Shown piece after piece: positions 33,294 to 42,345 of a DNA stretch of 64,000 bases. A program made the position numbers and the translations under genes. The notes under the pieces are model-generated. The model saw only the letters and a list, made by a program, of their open reading frames with translations, was not told the DNA's origin and did not search any database. Source of the stretch: a virus; the IMG/VR virus record IMGVR_UViG_3300034418_006779, positions 1-64,000 of that record, one strand, 5' to 3'. How positions within the stretch are numbered: position 1 is the stretch's first letter; the number at the start of each line of letters is the position of its first letter.

Positions 33294-33891
33294 CCGACTT
33301 AGGTATAAATTAGGGATGTGGTTCTTCGGAAAGAGGATCATGCGTCGCGCGTATAAAATGACACTAGGCGATGCTATCGATTCTTTATTAGAAGAATTAG
33401 AGAATCCAGATAATACATTTGCTAAACTATCTCATAGTAGATATTCACATCAACTATACGATATGTTCATCAAGACTCCCTTTCTATTGACACTACTAAT
33501 AGATGTCAAAACTAATATTCTTGATTGCTCGTCTACGTGGATGAAATATGCAGGGTGGTCAAAAGAAGAAATGTTAGATAAAACATTTTTAGATTTGCTC
33601 CATCCTGATGACAAGAATCGGACAATTGCTGGGCATAAAAATGTAGAAGATTTAGATACCTCTTCTGTATTCGAAAACCGATATCTTTGTAGAAACGAAA
33701 CTCGGTATTCATATGAAGAAAATGGTGAACATTGGATATGGGTAGAGTGGCAAGTTAATGTTGATTACAAGAACGATGATACTCATCGTATTTGTGTGGC
33801 AAGAGTAGTTAATCCTAATACACCTAAATTTAACTTTTTACAAGAACAATACAGTAATGACAAGAAAACACCAGCTCTTACGCCAGCGTAA
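33280..33891 (+). CDS. PAS-domain protein without output domain
   Basis: 203 residues. A basic, amphipathic start (EWLNRLRYKLGMWFFGKRIM) could touch the membrane. Residues ~68-180 follow the PAS/PAC order: LLTLLIDVKTNILDCSSTWM, KYAGWSKEEMLDKTFLDLLH with HPDDK (the hPdD motif), ENRYLC, then WIWVEWQVNVD and ICVARVVN strands. No kinase, HTH or other output domain is seen. PAS domains bind small ligands or mediate protein contact. Here, beside the holin and the peptidase, it may sense the cell state or serve as a protein-binding module. The gene overlaps the holin gene by 14 bases. Confidence 0.75.
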   Translation: MEWLNRLRYKLGMWFFGKRIMRRAYKMTLGDAIDSLLEELENPDNTFAKLSHSRYSHQLYDMFIKTPFLLTLLIDVKTNILDCSSTWMKYAGWSKEEMLDKTFLDLLHPDDKNRTIAGHKNVEDLDTSSVFENRYLCRNETRYSYEENGEHWIWVEWQVNVDYKNDDTHRICVARVVNPNTPKFNFLQEQYSNDKKTPALTPA

Positions 33892-34048
33892 GAAAGACCG
33901 TCGATATAAGTTAATGAAACAATGGGGCGGAGATTGGACTCTAATGAAAAACAACCATGTACCTACAAAGATTACTAAGAACACTTCAGGTAATACCCCA
34001 ATCACCAAAACAACAGCCCTCAACGATGCCATACTTATCAAACAATAA
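33857..34048 (+). CDS. Small basic protein overlapping PAS and M15 genes
   Basis: 63 residues, very basic at the start (MTRKHQLLRQRKKDRRYKLM), with no membrane helix. It overlaps the PAS gene by 35 bases and the peptidase by 23. The overlap with both neighbours resembles nested phage lysis accessories, but the composition could also be a chance frame. It may be real because the peptidase needs a start beyond the PAS stop and this frame fills the gap exactly. Confidence 0.4.
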   Translation: MTRKHQLLRQRKKDRRYKLMKQWGGDWTLMKNNHVPTKITKNTSGNTPITKTTALNDAILIKQ

Positions 34049-34445
34049 ACCAGAAGACTTTGATAAATACTTTAAAGAATCTGAGTTTAACATCGACGGA
34101 GTAACAGTTTACGACAAGATGGATCCACTAATGATCTATCTTCTTGTACAGCTTAGAAAGAACACGGGACTTCCTATAGTTCCTACCTCCACTTACAGGA
34201 GCCCTGAAAAGAACAAGGCAGTAGGTGGTAGTAAATATTCAAGACATTTGAAAGGTCAGGCAGTAGATTTCATCTGTGACAATTCTTCTGACAGAGCTAT
34301 CTTCGTTAGAGAAGCTCTATTACTAGGATTAACAGTAGGAGTTATGAAGACGGCTTTGCATGTAGATATGCGCGCTTATGATAACTCTAAGAGAAAACTT
34401 AATCCTGATAAAGTTATACTCTTCCATTATTACGGAAGATACTAG
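34026..34445 (+). CDS. M15-family peptidase, probable endolysin
   Basis: 139 residues from ATG 34026 (MPYLSNNKPEDF); an earlier start would add 23 unlikely residues. STYRSPEKNKAVGGSKYSRH is followed by LKGQAVDF. It contains His74 and Asp81 of the SxHxxGxAxD motif and His112-x-Asp114, the zinc ligands and catalytic residues of M15 (VanY/L-Ala-D-Glu type) peptidases. It cuts peptide cross-links of peptidoglycan. It has no signal peptide, so it needs the holin to reach the wall. It is the last gene of the lysis block. Confidence 0.85.
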   Translation: MPYLSNNKPEDFDKYFKESEFNIDGVTVYDKMDPLMIYLLVQLRKNTGLPIVPTSTYRSPEKNKAVGGSKYSRHLKGQAVDFICDNSSDRAIFVREALLLGLTVGVMKTALHVDMRAYDNSKRKLNPDKVILFHYYGRY

Positions 34446-34539
34446 AATTATTTTGTGGTTAGTGGTTCTTGGCTGGTGGTTGGATGATTTCATTTAGCTG
34501 CCAGCTTTTATTTTATTTGGATTTTTCGTATATTTTGTT
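34446..34539 (+). terminator. Intergenic gap with weak terminator-like hairpin
   Basis: GCTGG (34472-34476) can pair with CCAGC (34501-34505), or AGCT/AGCT can form a smaller stem (34496-34506). The stretch TTTTATTTTATTT follows. The stem is short, so termination is uncertain. The gap is also the likely place for a promoter of the following nuclease/tail genes, but none is clear. Confidence 0.35.
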
Positions 34540-35280
34540 ATGGATATTTTAAATTTAAACGAGTGCTTTAACGACTTAGAGTTTACCGAATCAACTCACA
34601 CGTACACAAGAAACGGACAGACACTTCCTTCTGTTTCTAAAAAGATAAAGACATTTTACGAGCCCTTTAATGCTAAAAAGATAGCACCTCTCTACGCCAG
34701 AAAGCATGGTTTAAAGACTGCGGACGTATTAAAAATGTGGGCTAAGACAGGAGACGTTGCCTCAACCAAGGGAACTGAGTTCCATGATTGGGGAGAGCAG
34801 CATGCTAAATACATTAAAGTTGGTATTAAACCTGTATATGAAGACCTTGATTATATGAAGAAAAATGGACTAGCTTTTTGGGATGAATTAGATCCTAAGT
34901 ATGAGATAGCCGCATTAGAGTTAAGAATGTATCATGAGGAGTTCAGCTATGCTGGAACAGCAGATATTATTCTTCGCAACACAGAGACAGGTAACTACGT
35001 TATAGCAGATTACAAAACAAATAAAGATCTATTTAAGAACTACAAAGGCAAAACAATGAAGATGCCTTTCGAGCAGATGCTTGATTGTCCAATGAGCAAA
35101 TACGAGATACAGCTTAGCTATTATCAGATGATGTTAGAAGCTCAAGGAGTAACAGTAGAAGACCGTTGGATTATTCATGTTGATCTCGAAGACACATATA
35201 AAATATATAAAACACCAGACCACACTTCTACGCTCATAGAATACCATGAGCATAAGGAGTTATATGATTGGTTATCATGA
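34540..35280 (+). CDS. PD-(D/E)XK nuclease (RecB/Cas4-like)
   Basis: 246 residues. The pattern GTEFHDW (His82), AGTADIIL (Asp142), VIADYKTNK (Asp157-x-Lys159) and QLSYYQ (Gln191, Tyr195) is the RecB/Cas4-type nuclease core with the extra His and the Q-x3-Y motif. A DNA nuclease, possibly 5'-3' exonuclease-like. In crAss-like phages such nucleases sit near the tail and packaging genes. Possible roles are host DNA degradation or genome end processing. It ends in an ATGA overlap with the next gene. Confidence 0.8.
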   Translation: MDILNLNECFNDLEFTESTHTYTRNGQTLPSVSKKIKTFYEPFNAKKIAPLYARKHGLKTADVLKMWAKTGDVASTKGTEFHDWGEQHAKYIKVGIKPVYEDLDYMKKNGLAFWDELDPKYEIAALELRMYHEEFSYAGTADIILRNTETGNYVIADYKTNKDLFKNYKGKTMKMPFEQMLDCPMSKYEIQLSYYQMMLEAQGVTVEDRWIIHVDLEDTYKIYKTPDHTSTLIEYHEHKELYDWLS

Positions 35281-35957
35281 CTATTAATGAAATGATCTCT
35301 CAGTTGAGAGAAACCCTTAGGTCAAGAACAGATGATTCTCACTATAGCGATCAGTACTTGTACGAGCTTGTGAAATCATTTAGAGCTGTTCTGCTTAAGC
35401 AGCGTGCTGAAAAGCACAAACCAATCTCTAAATTTAATTATCAGAAATTCTGCGTCGAACTAGAATGCGTATCCGCTTCTGATTGTATCGACTGCTCAAA
35501 GGATATTTCTTGTAATGTACTTAGGTCTACGAAGAAACTCCCAGTTTCGATTCATGGCAGGAACAAAGATTTACTCCGAGTTCGTTTAATGAATGGGGAA
35601 CAGGTAAGCTATGTTTCAGATTACACAGAGTTTAAGACTCTGCAATATTCTAAGACAAGAAAAAATAAAATGGCCTATACAATGACCAATGGTTATTTAG
35701 AGATATATGGTAATGACATACTAAAGTATGTTGTTGTTGAAGGACCTCTTAGTGATCCAACAGACTTAGTCGAATGGACTACTTGCGGTACTACAAACAC
35801 CGAGTCTTGTTATGATATTCGTAATGATGAGTTTCCAATGGAAGAAAGTATATTTCCTACAGTTCGAGATATGATCTACAAAGAATTGAACGTATCAATA
35901 AACTTGATGGATGACACAAAGAACGACTCAACAACCGACAAACAAAATCAAATCTGA
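35277..35957 (+). CDS. Conserved crAss-like neck/tail protein
   Basis: 226 residues from ATG 35277 (MTINEMISQLRE), which overlaps the nuclease stop as ATGA. The start (MISQLRETLRSRTDDSHYSDQYLYELV...SFRAVLLKQ) and the following cysteine segment (CIDCSKDISCNVLRSTKKLP) are features I associate with a conserved structural protein of crAss-like phages. It probably forms part of the ring between head and tail. The C-terminus is polar and overlaps the next gene by 47 bases. The exact ring position is not assigned. Confidence 0.6.
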   Translation: MTINEMISQLRETLRSRTDDSHYSDQYLYELVKSFRAVLLKQRAEKHKPISKFNYQKFCVELECVSASDCIDCSKDISCNVLRSTKKLPVSIHGRNKDLLRVRLMNGEQVSYVSDYTEFKTLQYSKTRKNKMAYTMTNGYLEIYGNDILKYVVVEGPLSDPTDLVEWTTCGTTNTESCYDIRNDEFPMEESIFPTVRDMIYKELNVSINLMDDTKNDSTTDKQNQI

Positions 35958-36492
35958 TTCTCAGATTAATTCAAAAAGATACTCAATAAAGGATTCTTTC
36001 TCTACATATAAATATAGAGCAAGAGATATTGATAGTTACTTAGACGGTACATATGGAAGTCAGGGTTATGTAAAGAAAGAAGAAGCCTCTGATGGGAAGC
36101 TTTCACTTACTTACAAACAATATAACTCTGTTATAAAAGATGTATTCGAAGAAGCTTGGAAAGATATTACTCAGGGTAAGATGGTAGAAATTCCATATCT
36201 TGGATCTATAGGATTCAACAGATGGAAAGTGAAACGAAAGATTGTGGACTTTAAACAGACTAGAGAATTGTATGGAGAGTGGAATAAAAACAATCCGGAT
36301 GATAAGAAAGTAGTCTACGTAAAGAATATTAACACCCGTGGTTGGGGAGCAATGACCCGATGGAGAAAACCAAAATCTCCTAGAGATCTTAGCTTATACA
36401 AGTTTGTATTTGTTAGGAAACGAAAGGAAGAGCTGGCTAAGATGTTGAAAAAGAATCCTTCAAATATTTATAATTACGAAATAATAACATGA
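35911..36492 (+). CDS. Virion-module HU/IHF-like protein
   Basis: 193 residues. The head (~60 residues) is polar. Residues ~65-110 (LTYKQYNSVIKDVFEEAWKD, then GKMVEIPYLGSIGFNRW) fit the HU/IHF pattern of two helices and a G-x-V-x-I-P-x-L-G-S strand turn. A long basic tail (KRKIVDFKQTREL, RKRKEELAKMLKK) follows. IHF-like genes occur in this place in Crassvirales. Role is likely DNA contact at the connector or packaging, by inference. The start overlaps the previous gene by 47 bases. The next gene starts in the stop (ATGA). Confidence 0.5.
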   Translation: MTQRTTQQPTNKIKSDSQINSKRYSIKDSFSTYKYRARDIDSYLDGTYGSQGYVKKEEASDGKLSLTYKQYNSVIKDVFEEAWKDITQGKMVEIPYLGSIGFNRWKVKRKIVDFKQTRELYGEWNKNNPDDKKVVYVKNINTRGWGAMTRWRKPKSPRDLSLYKFVFVRKRKEELAKMLKKNPSNIYNYEIIT

Positions 36493-37376
36493 CTCCTATT
36501 AGACAAAACTATGTTAGCATAAGGTCTGTGTTACCTTATATAACAATTCCAAGATCGGAGTGGGAGGAAGACGTAGCTATTGAATATGCTGCTCAAGCAT
36601 ACGATACTGCTCTTGGTATTAAATCAGCAACATATGATGCTAAGGTTACTTTGATTAAGATCGAGAACTACAAAGGTAAAATGCCTAGTGGTTATCGTCG
36701 AATTGAAGCCGTAGCATATATGTGGGATCAACCAACGGACGATGAGGTCCAAGGATTTGAAGAGACAGTGGAAACAGATCCATTGACTCTTAACCCTATT
36801 AACGATCCTACCTACACTTACAACCAAGAACATATCGAGCGTATTCAATCTCAAGGTATTGTAAACAACTATAATTTGTACACTGGATTATGGGAAGCCA
36901 TCCTTCAGCAACAAGGATTTACAATTCTGAGACCCATTGATGATATATTTACAAGAGGTAGACATTGTACTTGGTGCCCAAATCTTCAATCTACATGTGA
37001 TGATACTTATACTATTCAGAAAGATGGAACTATCATTACCAGCGTAGAAAGCGGGTATTTATGTATAGCATATCTATCTGAACCGTATGATGAAGACGGC
37101 GATCTCCTAATCCTAGATGATTCTGATGTGCAGAATGCGCTAGCTACATATGTCATGTTCAAGCTTTGGGAAACCAAAATGCATCTGCATGAGCAGAATG
37201 CGATGAACATTAGACTTATGTATCTGAATGAATGGGAAAGACTCGCTATGAAAATCAAAGGAAAAATCAATTTAAAAACTCTAGACAGTAAAGCTATTTC
37301 AGCTTACCGACACCGTTTTCACCACATGGTCACTAGATCGACCAATTGGAATGATAACTATGGAATACCAGTATAA
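36489..37376 (+). CDS. Tail tubular/neck protein
   Basis: 295 residues, compact and mixed. The N-terminal ~110 residues include YRRIEAVAYMWDQPTDDE. A Cys-rich stretch (RGRHCTWCPNLQSTCDDTYT) is near 155-175. A helical C-terminus (NALATYVMFKLWETKMHLHE) follows. It is coupled by ATGA on its left and TAATG on its right to the large tail-hub gene. Its length, place and the coupling fit a gp11/gp4-like tail tube or connector protein of short-tailed phages. Confidence 0.55.
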   Translation: MTPIRQNYVSIRSVLPYITIPRSEWEEDVAIEYAAQAYDTALGIKSATYDAKVTLIKIENYKGKMPSGYRRIEAVAYMWDQPTDDEVQGFEETVETDPLTLNPINDPTYTYNQEHIERIQSQGIVNNYNLYTGLWEAILQQQGFTILRPIDDIFTRGRHCTWCPNLQSTCDDTYTIQKDGTIITSVESGYLCIAYLSEPYDEDGDLLILDDSDVQNALATYVMFKLWETKMHLHEQNAMNIRLMYLNEWERLAMKIKGKINLKTLDSKAISAYRHRFHHMVTRSTNWNDNYGIPV

Positions 37377-40300
37377 TGGAAAATCAATCGACAACAAAAC
37401 AGAGTGCTAAGCGTCCTTATAATCTGAACACAGATTTAGCTAGTTGGGCGCAAGACGAGACAATGGCTACCATGATTATTAATGGGGTTATTAACCCTGA
37501 TCAAGAGCGTGGTTATGGATTGTCTAATGAGCCAGGTACTCAAACATGTTATGCGCTAACTAGCGGGTATGAACCATGTGGTCATATCAATGTTGACGAT
37601 GGAGGGGTTGTAGTATTCTCAACTAATGGTACTAATTCAGAGATTGGCATAGCTAGAGATTGCAACTATACTGCGCTAGTTAATAACACATGCATGGGGT
37701 TTGATACAGCTTACCCCATCAAAGGAACGTTTCGCATGCGTAATGGATGCGAGAAAAACATCTACTTTGTGGATGGAAATAATGTAGATAGACACATTAA
37801 CCTGGATAGACTTGATGATTATCAGAGTTCTCCGGGGGTATGGGATTGTGATACAATGACATTATCAGCTACCTTTAGCGTAGCTAGTGTAATTGATATA
37901 GAGGTTCAGGATTCAGGAGGATCCTTACCCATCGGTACCCTCAGAGTATCTTTTAGATATAAAGATAGTTCAGGCAATACTACTCCTGTATTTCTTATAA
38001 CTAACCCTATTATAATTTATGATGAAGGGTCTAATACTGATTATAATAATATAACGGGGGGCTATGATCAAGCATCTGGAATAACAGATTTTGTCACTAG
38101 TAATAAGTCGGTAATATTAACTTTGCAAGACTTGGATACTAGCTATGATACTCTTGAAGTACTGGCCACTCATTATATTACCGGAGACGGAGTTACCACT
38201 GCAAGTTATATTGTAGGAGAGCAAAGCATTAATGGAACTGATTGGACATACACATATTCTGGACTTGGGGTAGGAGCGATAAGTATTGACACAGCTGAGA
38301 TACAAATAGATCCAGTAGTATATCCTACATCTAAAGCTATTACTCAATTCGATAATAGGCTACTTAGAGCGAATGTATGTTCTCATGATATAGATTGGAA
38401 AGAGTTTCAAAAAGAAGCTAATGATATTGCAGTACTATATGCTGCTGCAGAAGAGAACGCATATGATGTATCAAATGATAGAAATGCTAAGAATCCAGTA
38501 ACTCCTCGTGGATTTATGGCTGATGAGATATATGCACTAGGGATTAGATGGATTCTTAATGATGGAACTTTTGGACCAGTGCTTCATATTCCAGGTAGAG
38601 AAGCTGATTCAGATGCCCGTATTAATATTACTACAGGTAACTCGTTTACCCATATTAGAAATCAAGTACCTGGAGGTGGTGATTGGGATACTCAAGATCT
38701 TGATGTAGTAGCAAGTATTACAGATGCAACCACTCAAGTACTTGAAGAAGATGTACATCATTTAGGATTTAGTGCTGGACAAGATCTTCCTAGATGGAAA
38801 GTATATAATACTGCACAACCGCTTGCACCTGGAAACCCGTTGTCTGGCATAATGGGATATCATGAATCCGCAACAACGTATCCTGATACGAGAGATTGCA
38901 ATGATGTACCTATATATCCTCATGATGATTTGGGAGGAGGTAGTTATGCAATGCATAACATTAGACATCACAGAATGCCTGATTCAAATCTAGTACATCC
39001 ATTTAATGGAGAAGATTTGAGATACTTTAGTATTGCTTTATCTAATATTTCTGTTCCAGCAGCTTATTCAGATGAGGTTCAAGGATATCAAATACTTGTT
39101 GGCAAATCAGAAAGAACTGTGTTGGCAAAAGGCATCTACACCTACGCGTTGGAAGCAGAAGTGCTTTCTACACCCCAAGATGTTTATTATCAACCAATGC
39201 CTTTCTACCAACAAGGTACAAGTGATTACAGACATAATTCTGAAACATCTGCGGACACTTCCATTAAGGCATTAGACTTTGGTTGCTTCGTAGGTCCTGA
39301 GTTTCTTTATGCTAATGAGTTTCCAAATGGAGCCTATGTAAAATTTGAAGGCACCGTGCAAGGGGACACGACCGTTGTTAGAGAATATGACAATGGTTCA
39401 GGAACTCCTCCAAATAGAACTGACATTGGATGGAAATCTGAATGGGATACATTTGCTAATCCATCGTGTGCGAATAGAACCATCGATAATTCTATAGCGC
39501 TTGGGTATGATAGAGTATTCGAGGGCTTTAGTCAATCAGGAGAAATTATTGATAATAGGGGACAGCAACAAGAAATTATCTTTTTTAAATTAGTAGACGA
39601 TGTCATAGATTATGCGTCTTCGGATACTGTTGCTTTTGGAGCAACCGGAAGTACCGCTGTCAATTATTATTGGTATGCAAGTATTAAAAACACGAATGAT
39701 GTATATTCTGATTTAGATGCAATTGTCTATGAAGCAGCAGATGATCAGTTTAATGATGCTGCCTTTGGTGCAACCGTGATTCAAAAAGGAGATACTATTA
39801 TTGCACCCTTTGTGCATAAGAAAACAGTAAACTCAGCAGGGGCATATGATGATCTTGTAGGAGGTTCGGACTTTCGAGAAGAGTATTCCGCATCATTTAC
39901 AGTAATGCCATGTGAGTCACGTATTAATTTTGCATTAGCTCATGAAGCATCAGATGTATTTGTTCTTAATAAAAACATTGATGAAGTAAAATTTCTTGAA
40001 GCTGTTATTGAAGATCGTGATGAAGATGGATTTGATGAATCCAACTTTGATGAGCACACTACTTTGTACAATCCAGATATGCATATAACGGAGCAGCTTA
40101 AACCTGCATTCCCTTCATATGTTACAGATTGTTCTGGATGCTCAAATTGCTTTCCTAATATGATAGTATATTCAGGAGTTGCATCTCAAGAAAATGTAGA
40201 CGCTTATAAGATAACTCTTGCTAATAACTTTACTCAAACTGAAGGAACTAGTGGTGAGATTACTGAAATGTTTTCCGCAGGAAGATCTTTGCTTCTTAGA

Positions 40301-41584
40301 ACAGAAGGATCATTATTCGAACAGACACCGAGTGCTGCCTCACTTAAAGGAAGTGGTGTCGATGTGTATTTAGGTACGGCTAGCTTCTTCTCATTACCGG
40401 CTAAAGAGATTATTAAAACAGCCTATGGGTATGGAGGATCTCAAGATAGATTTGATTTAATAGAAACCCAATTCGGTATATTTTATGTAGATAGAAATCA
40501 AGGTAAGGCATATCAATTTATTAATGGACAACTAGATCCCATATCTGATAGAGGAATGAGCAAGTTCTTCAAGAAGTACCTACCTTCTGATTTAATCAGA
40601 GAACTAAGGGCTCAAGGAATTGACTACAGTCTCAGAGATGCTATATGTGATGATAATGGACTAGGAGTCCAAACAGCATACGATCCTTTTCACGAAAGAA
40701 TAATCTTTAACGTTAAGGATTACTACCCAACCTTTAACTGGACCATCTATGATGACCAGGTATCATATAACGAAGGAGATCATGTTTTTGACACTTCAGA
40801 TAATAAATTCTATTTCTTCGATCAGTCCGTTATTAAGACTGGTATGCTCTTTACTCAGAAAGACAAGTTCGAGAACCGTAGTTTCACTATATCATATGAT
40901 CCTAAGGAAAAGAAATGGGTAAGTTTCCATTCTTATAATCCTCAGTGGATGTATAACAATGATGAGAAGTTGTTCTCATTCTTAGATAATCAAAACTATG
41001 AGCACTTGCATAGGAATAGGTACACTAATTTCTATGGTACACGCTATCCGTTTGTTGTAGAGACAACACATTATAGCCCGCAGAGTTCTACTCTTGAAGC
41101 TATTAACTGGCACACAAAAGTAGATGAGTATGACACAAGTAGAGAAAGGTTTAAGGCAGTAGACGACGTTACATTCGATAACTTTATTGCATATACACAT
41201 GAACAGTCTTCTGGCTCAACTACTATAAATGTTAAAGGACGAGACGATGCTTATATGACTTACGCTATAGATGAAAGTATGGCAGAGAAAGTAGATCAGA
41301 ACTGGAGAATGGGTAGAATTAGAGATAGAGTTATAGACCACACACTTCCTCTGTTCACTAGTTCGTGGACTGATACTGAATATTACAACCAGTACAATAG
41401 TAGCGGGCAAGGGTACAGGGATAAGATGCCATACAGTTCTGCATATTCTACATCAATATCTCAATATGATTTAGCAATGCTAAGAGACAAAGACCACTTT
41501 GTACGACTTTCGTTTAATCCTGAGAATGATTATCGAATCACCATAGATTATATCAACACAAAGAAAAAACATTCGTTCCGATGA
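37376..41584 (+). CDS. Tail hub/nozzle (stabilisation) protein
   Basis: 1402 residues, strongly beta. The start KRPYNLNTDLASWAQDE and segments such as FDNRLLRANVCSHDIDWKEFQKEANDIA match what is known of the large tail-stabilisation or nozzle protein of crAss-like and T7/P22-like short tails. It contains Thr/Asp-rich beta domains in the middle (residues ~150-350, ~630-850) and a CSGCSNCFP cysteine knot near 920. Location just after the tubular gene and before the internal proteins supports this. It would form the distal end of the tail tube. Confidence 0.7.
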   Translation: MENQSTTKQSAKRPYNLNTDLASWAQDETMATMIINGVINPDQERGYGLSNEPGTQTCYALTSGYEPCGHINVDDGGVVVFSTNGTNSEIGIARDCNYTALVNNTCMGFDTAYPIKGTFRMRNGCEKNIYFVDGNNVDRHINLDRLDDYQSSPGVWDCDTMTLSATFSVASVIDIEVQDSGGSLPIGTLRVSFRYKDSSGNTTPVFLITNPIIIYDEGSNTDYNNITGGYDQASGITDFVTSNKSVILTLQDLDTSYDTLEVLATHYITGDGVTTASYIVGEQSINGTDWTYTYSGLGVGAISIDTAEIQIDPVVYPTSKAITQFDNRLLRANVCSHDIDWKEFQKEANDIAVLYAAAEENAYDVSNDRNAKNPVTPRGFMADEIYALGIRWILNDGTFGPVLHIPGREADSDARINITTGNSFTHIRNQVPGGGDWDTQDLDVVASITDATTQVLEEDVHHLGFSAGQDLPRWKVYNTAQPLAPGNPLSGIMGYHESATTYPDTRDCNDVPIYPHDDLGGGSYAMHNIRHHRMPDSNLVHPFNGEDLRYFSIALSNISVPAAYSDEVQGYQILVGKSERTVLAKGIYTYALEAEVLSTPQDVYYQPMPFYQQGTSDYRHNSETSADTSIKALDFGCFVGPEFLYANEFPNGAYVKFEGTVQGDTTVVREYDNGSGTPPNRTDIGWKSEWDTFANPSCANRTIDNSIALGYDRVFEGFSQSGEIIDNRGQQQEIIFFKLVDDVIDYASSDTVAFGATGSTAVNYYWYASIKNTNDVYSDLDAIVYEAADDQFNDAAFGATVIQKGDTIIAPFVHKKTVNSAGAYDDLVGGSDFREEYSASFTVMPCESRINFALAHEASDVFVLNKNIDEVKFLEAVIEDRDEDGFDESNFDEHTTLYNPDMHITEQLKPAFPSYVTDCSGCSNCFPNMIVYSGVASQENVDAYKITLANNFTQTEGTSGEITEMFSAGRSLLLRTEGSLFEQTPSAASLKGSGVDVYLGTASFFSLPAKEIIKTAYGYGGSQDRFDLIETQFGIFYVDRNQGKAYQFINGQLDPISDRGMSKFFKKYLPSDLIRELRAQGIDYSLRDAICDDNGLGVQTAYDPFHERIIFNVKDYYPTFNWTIYDDQVSYNEGDHVFDTSDNKFYFFDQSVIKTGMLFTQKDKFENRSFTISYDPKEKKWVSFHSYNPQWMYNNDEKLFSFLDNQNYEHLHRNRYTNFYGTRYPFVVETTHYSPQSSTLEAINWHTKVDEYDTSRERFKAVDDVTFDNFIAYTHEQSSGSTTINVKGRDDAYMTYAIDESMAEKVDQNWRMGRIRDRVIDHTLPLFTSSWTDTEYYNQYNSSGQGYRDKMPYSSAYSTSISQYDLAMLRDKDHFVRLSFNPENDYRITIDYINTKKKHSFR

Positions 41585-42345
41585 GCAGTGAAATAATGTC
41601 AAAAATACTTCCATTTGCTAGCACTGCTGCAGGATTTATACCCGGTGTAGGACCTCTAATGTCCGCCGGGCTTTCTGTCTTTGGCAACATGGCAATGGAA
41701 GAGAATCAAAGAAAACAAGAATGGCAGGCCAATCAGATTATGAACAGGCAACAACGTAAGGTTAATTACACCGAACAGCTAGATAATGTGTTCAGATCTG
41801 GAGGGCAGATGAAAGGATTTCAGAATCCTCCTAAATATAGAACAGCAGATGTTCTTCGTATAGCACCAAGAACTGGAAATAGACCAAACAAAGATGGCTC
41901 TAATTCTACACATCTCATGTCATACGCAGAGATGAATGGAAAATTTGTAGCATACCCAACACTGTTTCAAAACAAGAAAGGCGAATGGTATGAATTAAGT
42001 GATGATAATGACTGGGCTGCAATGAAAGAAGCAGAGAAAAGAGGAGAACTGTTTGAGTTTAATGATGAACGCTCCGCTGAGAGTTTTGCAGGAGGCAGTT
42101 GGAAAGCAGATTCTCTAAAAAAGAAAGAATACCAGAGCGGTGGTAAAATGACCTCTACTTATAATCAAGGAGGAATGCTATTTAAACAATACGATTTTAA
42201 ATCTCATGCAAAAGGAGGTGGTAAAATTGATATGAATGGTAATCCCAACCCATGGGGTAGAGCTGAACTAGAGAAACAAGAAAATGCTTTTAAGTTACCA
42301 GACGGTAATTGGTATATATTTAGCGACCACTTAAAATTTAAATAA
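41581..42345 (+). CDS. Internal (ejected) virion protein with hydrophobic head
   Basis: 254 residues. The N-terminal hydrophobic, Gly-rich stretch (ILPFASTAAGFIPGVGPLMSAGLSVFGNM, first half shown) recalls P22-type ejection proteins that enter the membrane. Residues ~110-165 (THLMSYAEMNGKFVAYPTLF... and ERSAESFAGGSWK) form a module found in many Bacteroidota phage virion proteins. A Gly/Lys-rich linker lies near 185-225. Coupled by ATGA and TAATG overlaps with neighbours. Probably packaged in the head and injected with the DNA. Confidence 0.6.
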   Translation: MSSEIMSKILPFASTAAGFIPGVGPLMSAGLSVFGNMAMEENQRKQEWQANQIMNRQQRKVNYTEQLDNVFRSGGQMKGFQNPPKYRTADVLRIAPRTGNRPNKDGSNSTHLMSYAEMNGKFVAYPTLFQNKKGEWYELSDDNDWAAMKEAEKRGELFEFNDERSAESFAGGSWKADSLKKKEYQSGGKMTSTYNQGGMLFKQYDFKSHAKGGGKIDMNGNPNPWGRAELEKQENAFKLPDGNWYIFSDHLKFK

